This document shows, one piece after another, positions 1-5,264 of a stretch of DNA of 5,264 nt. Within the stretch, counting starts at the first letter, position 1. Every line of letters begins with the position of its first letter. The stretch is from Gammaproteobacteria bacterium (GTDB lineage: Bacteria > Pseudomonadota > Gammaproteobacteria > Pseudomonadales > UBA3067): contig NVVB01000062.1 in NCBI GenBank assembly GCA_002402085.1, positions 17,589 through 22,852 on the forward strand, in the 5' to 3' direction. The notes beneath the pieces were generated by a model. The model saw nothing but the letters and a program-made list of their open reading frames with translations. It ran no database searches and had not been told where the DNA came from. A program made the position numbers and the translations under genes.

Positions 1-1148
1 CGTGCTGCAATCTCATCCGCGGGCGCCACCAGCATCACATTACCGACACGCCGTTTATCCAGGCCCTTGGTTTTAAGAATCAACTCCAACGCCTGATCCC
101 AAGGCACATTTTGCAAGCGCAAAGTAATGCTGCCATCCACCGTATCACTGGCCACTAAGTTCAACGACGTAAAGTCAGCGATCAATTGCAATACTGAGCG
201 CACTTCAATGTCTTGAAAGTTAAGCGACAGCTTTTCACCGGTATAAAGGAAGGTTTCTTTACGTTTCTTTTCTAGTTCCTTCAAAGACACTGGCTTCACA
301 CTAACGGTAATCACTCGATCCGCTTGATAGGTAAGGTACTCATAATCCCCTTCAGCCGAAATAATGAACTTGGAATTACCGTCCTCTTGAATCGCATCGA
401 TTCGTTTTACAGGGGTAGCAAAATCAGTAACGTCCAGTCGACGACGTAACCGTTCGGGCAAGTGCTCACCGATCACTTCCACAACAATTCGACCACTCTC
501 TTCGCGTAAATCCAGCTCAAAGTCAGACCGACTCAAGGTAATTAATACCTGTCCTTCGCCCTGCTCACCACGAATAAAATCAATACTTTCTACCGCAGAG
601 ACCGGCTCTCCAGCAGAGTCAGCCTTTCCTGAATCAATCGCCAAAGGTTTAGCCTGACTTATTTTTCGAGCTAGGCTTTTGCCCGCCTCTTGTCCGACAG
701 TAATAAATAATGCATTGCCTTCAACACGCGTGGTATAGGCAACCAAATGATCCAAACTAATAATCAATCGTGCTCGATCGCTGGCCTCTACCACAGTAAT
801 GCTGTGCGTATTGCCCACATCCAAAGTGTGATATTTCGATTTTAGAGCACTTTTGGCGCCCACTAAGTCCAATGCAATTCGGGCAGGCTTCTCAATGCTA
901 TACCCCACTGGAATAGGCGGAGGTGAATCAAACAATAACGTGATTTCCACCTGATCCCCAGGCAGTGCTGCAAACTGTAAATCCTGCAGTGTAGACGCGG
1001 CCATGGTAGGCGCTATAAACACAAGCCCTAACAATACAGCTTTCAACATAACGTTTAAGCTCTTACGCCCCAACCTTCTGACTAACAAACTCTGTCTTAT
1101 CACCGACATCGAAAATACACTCATTGAACTCATAAATTTATTTACCAT
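1..1148 (-). CDS. pilQ: Type IV pilus secretin PilQ, N-terminal part (gene cut by left window edge)
   Basis: This gene encodes the outer-membrane secretin that forms the gated channel for the type IV pilus. The reading frame is open without a stop for 382 codons and then leaves the window, so the secretin pore domain itself is not visible. The visible domains, in order, are a hydrophobic signal segment at about residues 34-51 (MLKAVLLGL..., likely cleaved after TMAA), AMIN domain 1 at about 52-145 (LQDLQFAALPGDQVEI), a short linker, AMIN domain 2 at about 185-285 (VESIDFIRG), and a secretin N0/STN domain at about 300-375 (LSLNFQDIEVRSVLQLIADF, then VPWDQALELIL). AMIN domains bind peptidoglycan, and N0 contacts the periplasmic PilMNOP side. 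The ATG at 1148 was chosen because GGAG lies 8 nt upstream and pilP ends 20 bp before. It leaves an unusually long stretch before the signal peptide; the ATG at 1049 (Met34) is the alternative. The identity is firm; the start is less so. Confidence 0.96.
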   Translation of the reverse strand, partial: MVNKFMSSMSVFSMSVIRQSLLVRRLGRKSLNVMLKAVLLGLVFIAPTMAASTLQDLQFAALPGDQVEITLLFDSPPPIPVGYSIEKPARIALDLVGAKSALKSKYHTLDVGNTHSITVVEASDRARLIISLDHLVAYTTRVEGNALFITVGQEAGKSLARKISQAKPLAIDSGKADSAGEPVSAVESIDFIRGEQGEGQVLITLSRSDFELDLREESGRIVVEVIGEHLPERLRRRLDVTDFATPVKRIDAIQEDGNSKFIISAEGDYEYLTYQADRVITVSVKPVSLKELEKKRKETFLYTGEKLSLNFQDIEVRSVLQLIADFTSLNLVASDTVDGSITLRLQNVPWDQALELILKTKGLDKRRVGNVMLVAPADEIAA

Positions 1149-1156
1149 ACTGCCCG

Positions 1157-1160
1157 CTCC
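1157..1160 (-). promoter_or_regulatory. Ribosome binding site of pilQ
   Basis: GGAG on the minus strand lies 8 nt before the ATG at 1148, in the 20-bp gap between the pilP stop and pilQ. It supports the upstream start. The internal alternative at 1049 has only a weak purine stretch (AAGAG) at a poor distance. Confidence 0.6.
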
Positions 1161-1168
1161 ACCATGAT

Positions 1169-1753
1169 CTAATTGTTAAGTACGAGTGTACGTGGCCGCT
1201 CAATCCAGAGCTTGTCACCCGCAGCGGAAAGCTGGCCGCTAGGTACAATTTCAATTACATCAAGCTTAACCAAACCTATTTTAATTATTCTGCCGTGATT
1301 CTTGCCCAAGAAATCCCCCTCCTGAACCCGATGCACCCCCCCTTGACCATCATTAATCAGCCCCCAGAGTGTTAAATCATCGCCTTGAGCCATATTTAAT
1401 GTGCCTACCAAAGCAAGCCCATCAAAGCTGAAGCCCTCCAAGTACTGACTTGGCCTAATAAGATTAGGCTTGATACTGACATCTCCAGACAACTCAATCT
1501 CGGTCAGCTCGACCACCACAGGCGGCTGAAATGGACTGCGCAGCCCTGCAGCACTATAACTGAATGTGGCGTGAGACTTAAATTCCGGCGGTGGTTTTAT
1601 TCGTCCTTGGGGACGCTGCTGCACCTCTATTACCCAGCCTTTTAAATCATCAAACTCATTATCGGCCCCGCAACCCGTTAGGATCACAGACAAGCAAGCC
1701 CACATCAACCAAAAGGATACGGGGTGATTTTTACTATTTTTCGTCATCTTCAT
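1169..1753 (-). CDS. pilP: Type IV pilus assembly lipoprotein PilP
   Basis: PilP is the periplasmic lipoprotein that links the inner-membrane PilN/PilO complex to the N0 domain of the PilQ secretin. With the ATG at 1753 the protein has 194 residues, close to the family norm. Residues about 12-28 form a lipoprotein signal peptide ending in the lipobox LTGC (Cys28). A flexible, Pro-rich stretch follows (QQRPQGRIKPPPEF). The C-terminal half is the conserved PilP beta-sandwich (ALVGTL, LWGLINDGQGGVHRVQ, GDFLGKNHGRI, EIVPSG, WIERP). Three in-frame starts compete: TTG at 1762, ATG at 1753 and ATG at 1747. None has a strong ribosome binding site, so initiation probably depends on coupling to pilO, whose stop lies inside the pilP start region. 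Gly follows the lipid-modified Cys, so the known Asp+2 inner-membrane retention signal is absent. Confidence 0.95.
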   Translation of the reverse strand: MKMTKNSKNHPVSFWLMWACLSVILTGCGADNEFDDLKGWVIEVQQRPQGRIKPPPEFKSHATFSYSAAGLRSPFQPPVVVELTEIELSGDVSIKPNLIRPSQYLEGFSFDGLALVGTLNMAQGDDLTLWGLINDGQGGVHRVQEGDFLGKNHGRIIKIGLVKLDVIEIVPSGQLSAAGDKLWIERPRTLVLNN

Positions 1754-2345
1754 CCCGGTCAATGTATCGATAAGTCTTAGCGGTTATACGCACCTTCAGC
1801 ACATTCGGGGTATTCCCTAAAGGCTCAATCACAAAATCATGTAAGGTCACAATACGGGGCAACGCAGCAACACCGCTGACGAAATTAGAAAACCCGTGGT
1901 AGCCCCCACTAATTCGAATATCAATGGGCAACTCGGAATAAAATTCAGCACGATGCTCTTTGCCTAGATCAATGGACTCAAACTCTAAACCACTGCCTAA
2001 GCCGGTATGAGAAATATCCTCCAACAACCCTGGCACCTCAGTTTCACCCGGTAGCTGTCTCAACAGTGAGCCGTAAGACTCTTCCATTTCCACCATTTGG
2101 TTTTTATATTCTTCAAGATTGGCAGCCTTGAATGACTTATCTTCATATTCCTTTTTTAAGGTCACTTCTTCTTTTGCTTTCCGCTCGAGCAAAGCAAAAG
2201 AATCAGACAGCACCAATTGATACATGCCCACAGCTACAGCCACTGAGGCAGCAAAATAGGCTAATGCTTTAAACCAAACGGGCCATGAGCCGACATTTTC
2301 TAAATCTAAATCATTGAGAGACTCTATAAATTCTTGCGGATTCAT
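1734..2345 (-). CDS. pilO: Type IV pilus inner-membrane alignment protein PilO
   Basis: PilO is a bitopic inner-membrane protein that pairs with PilN and carries PilP. The 203-residue length is typical. Residues 1-23 are a short acidic cytoplasmic tail (MNPQEFIESLNDLDLENVGS). One transmembrane helix spans about 24-45 (WFKALAYFAASVAVAVGMYQ). A charged heptad-like coiled coil covers about 50-95 (LLERKAKEEVTLKKEYEDK onward). The C-terminal half, about 105-195, fits the ferredoxin-like PilO fold (VPGLLEDISHTGLGSGLEF, LPIDIRISGGYHGFSNFVSG, LPRIVTLHDF). The tail is strongly acidic (DRDEDDEK). The ATG at 2345 overlaps the pilN stop in an ATGA junction and follows a very strong purine ribosome binding site. 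The gene also overlaps the start of pilP by about 20 bp. Identity rests on order and topology as well as motifs, and is secure. Confidence 0.96.
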   Translation of the reverse strand: MNPQEFIESLNDLDLENVGSWPVWFKALAYFAASVAVAVGMYQLVLSDSFALLERKAKEEVTLKKEYEDKSFKAANLEEYKNQMVEMEESYGSLLRQLPGETEVPGLLEDISHTGLGSGLEFESIDLGKEHRAEFYSELPIDIRISGGYHGFSNFVSGVAALPRIVTLHDFVIEPLGNTPNVLKVRITAKTYRYIDRDEDDEK

Positions 2346-2904
2346 CCCTCCTCCTCTGCACGCTTAGTAGGCTCTTGCTTAACACTCAATTTAAAATGGT
2401 TAACACTACGCCCACTCACTTCATCCGCTTTAACGGATGCTAAATTTGGCTCTCTAAACCAAGACGACTCTTCAAAGTTACGCATTAACTTAGAAATTCG
2501 ATTATTAGATTCAGCGATGCCTTCGATATAAAACACGGCGCCTTTTTTCTCGACCTTGGTGTAAAAAATCCCTTCAGGAATCTGTCTCGCTAAATCATCC
2601 AACATATGCACGATAACCGGCCGATCACCCTGAAGACGCTGAATAACTTCCATGCGCTCCTCAAGCTCATCACGACGTTGTTGCAGGTCTTTAATCTCTT
2701 CAATACGCTTGTCTAATTTTTTTAGTTCTTTCGAGACATATTGATTGCGCACCTTTTGCTTACTAATATTGTTTTCAACCATGCCATTGCCAGACCACAT
2801 CAGGAGGCCTGTAAGCACCGCAATACTCACTAAAATGGTGAAAAATTCCCGCTGCTTTTCCTTCCGTAACTCTTCGCGCCAGGGAAGCAGATTAATTCGA
2901 GTCA

Positions 2905-2905
<1 letters not shown>
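2342..2905 (-). CDS. pilN: Type IV pilus inner-membrane alignment protein PilN
   Basis: PilN is a bitopic inner-membrane protein that pairs with PilO in the periplasm and is held by PilM in the cytoplasm. The 187-residue length is typical. The N-terminal tail contains INLLPWRE (residues 4-11), the conserved PilN motif that inserts into a groove of PilM. A transmembrane helix spans about 21-43 (FFTILVSIAVLTGLLMW). A long charged coiled coil follows at about 50-92 (KELKKLDKRIEEIKDLQQ, then RDELEERMEVIQRLQ). A periplasmic ferredoxin-like domain follows to about residue 175 (VHMLDDLARQIPEGIFYTKV, AVFYIEGIAESNNRISKLMR). The start is GTG at 2905, sharing its first base with the pilM stop (TAGTG) and preceded by AAGGAG. 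The stop overlaps pilO by 4 bp. Both junctions imply translational coupling and matched amounts of PilM, PilN and PilO. Confidence 0.97.
2346..2356 (-). promoter_or_regulatory. Strong ribosome binding site of pilO inside the end of pilN
   Basis: The minus strand reads GAGGAGGAGGG directly before the pilO ATG. It includes a perfect AGGAGG at 2350-2355 with a short 4-nt spacer, and further GAGG registers. The same bases encode the last Glu-Glu-Glu-Gly of PilN. This is the strongest Shine-Dalgarno match in the window. Confidence 0.7.
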
Positions 2906-4008
<1,103 letters not shown>

Positions 4009-4033
4009 TTAGGTTTAATACCTCTACCCAAAG

Positions 4034-4062
4034 TAAATACTACACTAGGTTGCTTAGCAAGT
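4034..4062 (-). promoter_or_regulatory. Candidate promoter of the pilMNOPQ operon
   Basis: On the minus strand, TATTTA at 4039-4034 could be a -10. It can pair with ACTTGC at 4062-4057 (17-bp spacer) or TTGCTA at 4060-4055 (15-bp spacer). Neither is a strong match, and the pick rests partly on position, with a leader of about 58 nt before the pilM GTG. Another sigma factor or an activator-dependent promoter is equally possible. Confidence 0.25.
4050..4060. repeat. 11-bp perfect palindrome between the divergent promoters
   Basis: TTGCTTAGCAA consists of TTGCT and AGCAA arms around one central base. It overlaps the candidate pilM -35 and abuts the ponA -35, a typical place for an operator. No regulator can be named from this sequence alone, and an 11-bp palindrome in an AT-rich gap can arise by chance. 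Confidence 0.45.
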
Positions 4063-4092
4063 TGATTTATAGCCACAAAAAAGGCTTATAAT
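4062..4092 (+). promoter_or_regulatory. Probable sigma-70 promoter of ponA
   Basis: A perfect consensus -10 TATAAT lies at 4087-4092, and a -35 TTGATT (4 of 6 consensus bases) at 4062-4067. The spacer of 19 bp is long, so recognition of the -35 may be suboptimal. Transcription would start near 4099, giving a leader of about 58 nt. The -10 match is seen directly; activity is inferred. Confidence 0.55.
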
Positions 4093-4100
4093 GGTTAAGC
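4084..4100. repeat. GCTTA / TAAGC inverted repeat around the ponA -10
   Basis: GCTTA at 4084-4088 and TAAGC at 4096-4100 form 5-bp arms separated by 7 bp. The repeat encloses most of the TATAAT element. The arms share the core GCTTA with the palindrome at 4050-4060. It could be a repressor half-site pair or chance. Confidence 0.3.
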
Positions 4101-4156
4101 GTCAATTTTGTTATTTATCAATCACTCCCTAAGCTCTTATTATTCCAAAAAATCAA

Positions 4157-5264
4157 ATGAAGCAAGCCCGACTGTTTCTAGCTTTACTACAATGGCTGAC
4201 TATCTCTCTACTCTGTGGAGTAACACTCATTTTAAGTGGAGCTTACTTGTATTTAGCCCCCAATCTTCCTCAGACGGAAAGTCTGCGTGAGGTCAAATTT
4301 CAAACGCCGTTAAAAGTCTTTTCGGCTGATCAACAATTGATCGCGGAATTCGGGAAAATTCGCCGCATCCCCCTGGCCTACGAAGACACGCCCAGCCTAT
4401 TAGTCAACGCGATTCTTGCGGCAGAAGATGACCAATTTTTCCAGCACCCCGGCATATCCATCAAAGCGCTCATTCGCGCGGCCGTTGATTTGGTCAAAAC
4501 TGGCTCAATCCGCTCCGGCGGCAGCACGATTACCATGCAAGTTGCGAAGAACTTCTTCCTTACTAAAGAGCGCACCTTCAAGCGTAAATTTAATGAGATA
4601 CTGCTCGCCCTCGAAATAGAAAGTGATCTCAATAAAGAAGAGATCCTACAGCTCTATCTCAACAAGATCTTTTTAGGCCATCGAGCGTATGGGTTTGGCG
4701 CCGCGTCTCAAGTTTATTACGGCAAGGACGTCAGCGCGCTTAGTCTTGCCCAGCACGCCATGCTTGCCTCCCTCCCTAAAGCGCCCTCAAGAGCCAACCC
4801 CATCACCAACCCTAAACGCGCTCTAGAACGCCGAGACTGGATTTTAGAGCGCATGCTTTACTTAGGCTACATCAACCAAGCGGCTTTCGATCAATCGATA
4901 CAGGAGCCTGTCAGCGCCAAAAATCATGGCCTAAAGTCCGAGCTTGACGCCCCCTACGTGGCTGAAATGGTACGCAGCCAACTACTCGAACAATACGGCC
5001 AGGCCCTCTACAGCGACGGCTACATCGTCACCACAACCATTCAATCAAGCAATCAAAACTTCGCCCGCGAAGCAGTCCGCAAAGGGCTTATCGATTACGA
5101 TCAACGGCACGGCTATCGCGGCGCCATCCGTCATCTCGACATCGATGAATTCACACCTCAAGAAGACCTCATTGATGCACTAAAAAACATCCCTCGCAGC
5201 CGCGAAATATTACCAGCAATAGTGTTTGATATAGGGCCCACCTTTGCCAGCGCGCTCCTTCAAG
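4157..5264 (+). CDS. ponA: Penicillin-binding protein 1A, bifunctional peptidoglycan synthase, N-terminal part (cut by right window edge)
   Basis: This is a class A penicillin-binding protein that polymerises lipid II into glycan strands and cross-links them, anchored in the inner membrane. The frame is open for 369 codons and leaves the window. Residues about 10-34 are the single transmembrane anchor (TISLLCGVTLILSGAYLYL). The GT51 glycosyltransferase domain is complete: EDDQFFQHPG with catalytic Glu90, GGSTITMQVAKNFFL at 121-135, KRKFNE with the second catalytic Glu147, KEEILQLYLNKIFLG at 160-174, and RRDWILERM at 225-233. After about residue 320 the PBP1A-type linker and insert begins (TTIQSSNQ, then DYDQRHGYRG). 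The transpeptidase SxxK motif is not in view. An in-frame stop at 4130-4132 excludes a longer protein, so ATG 4157 is the first possible ATG, although no Shine-Dalgarno is evident. The synonym mrcA is also used for this gene. Confidence 0.97.
   Translation, partial: MKQARLFLALLQWLTISLLCGVTLILSGAYLYLAPNLPQTESLREVKFQTPLKVFSADQQLIAEFGKIRRIPLAYEDTPSLLVNAILAAEDDQFFQHPGISIKALIRAAVDLVKTGSIRSGGSTITMQVAKNFFLTKERTFKRKFNEILLALEIESDLNKEEILQLYLNKIFLGHRAYGFGAASQVYYGKDVSALSLAQHAMLASLPKAPSRANPITNPKRALERRDWILERMLYLGYINQAAFDQSIQEPVSAKNHGLKSELDAPYVAEMVRSQLLEQYGQALYSDGYIVTTTIQSSNQNFAREAVRKGLIDYDQRHGYRGAIRHLDIDEFTPQEDLIDALKNIPRSREILPAIVFDIGPTFASALLQ

Noticed and set aside
1163..1165. Minus-strand ATG at 1165 as the pilQ start
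   Set aside because: It is 17 nt from the chosen ATG and so not in the pilQ frame.
1591..1773. 60-codon plus-strand ORF opposite the 5' end of pilP
   Set aside because: It is an antisense shadow with a Ser-run artefact opposite the acidic end of pilO and the start of pilP.
4100..4105. Near-consensus minus-strand -35 TTGACG as a pilM promoter
   Set aside because: The only -10-like sequence nearby (TATAAG) is 9 bp away, and at 16-18 bp there is a T-run rather than a -10.
4108..4290. 60-codon plus-strand ORF with a TTG start spanning the ponA leader and start
   Set aside because: It is out of frame with ponA and runs through its membrane-anchor codons. It has a weak start and no ribosome binding site. 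A regulatory leader peptide cannot be excluded, but nothing supports one.
4378..4632. 84-codon minus-strand ORF inside ponA
   Set aside because: It is antisense to the conserved GT51 motifs; the ponA frame explains the sequence fully.
4944..5183. 79-codon plus-strand ORF inside ponA
   Set aside because: It is an alternative frame of ponA with a low-complexity Thr/Ser/Ala-rich product, and ponA remains open through it.

Overview
The window holds a divergent pair of transcription units that is well known from Gammaproteobacteria. On the minus strand is the type IV pilus alignment and secretin operon pilM-pilN-pilO-pilP-pilQ. On the plus strand is the gene for a bifunctional class A penicillin-binding protein 1A (ponA, also called mrcA). 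Gene order, motifs and moderate base composition point to a pilus-bearing gammaproteobacterium. The look is that of a marine member of the Cellvibrionales/Oceanospirillales rather than a high-GC Pseudomonas, but that finer placement is only an impression.

Layout from left to right. Positions 1-1148 (minus) hold the first 382 codons of pilQ, cut by the left edge of the window: signal peptide, two AMIN domains and the secretin N0/STN domain. Positions 1169-1753 (minus) are pilP, a lipoprotein. Positions 1734-2345 are pilO and 2342-2905 are pilN, two bitopic inner-membrane proteins. Positions 2905-3969 are pilM, the cytoplasmic actin-like partner. Positions 3970-4156 are the only real non-coding gap and must carry both divergent promoters. 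From 4157 to the right edge (plus) is the 5' part of ponA: membrane anchor, complete GT51 glycosyltransferase domain and the start of the linker region. The transpeptidase domain lies outside the window.

How the genes work together: from family knowledge, PilM binds the cytoplasmic tail of PilN. PilN and PilO form coiled-coil heterodimers across the inner membrane. PilP joins PilN/PilO to the periplasmic part of the PilQ secretin, and the AMIN domains of PilQ bind peptidoglycan. The pil genes are packed tightly (1-bp, 4-bp and about 20-bp overlaps, then a 20-bp gap), so they are almost certainly co-transcribed and translationally coupled. PBP1A makes the peptidoglycan that the secretin complex has to cross.

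I see no mobile element, CRISPR array, RNA gene or undescribed system here. The points worth a second look are the compact control region with its palindromes, the long stretch before the PilQ signal peptide, and the weak ribosome-binding site of ponA.
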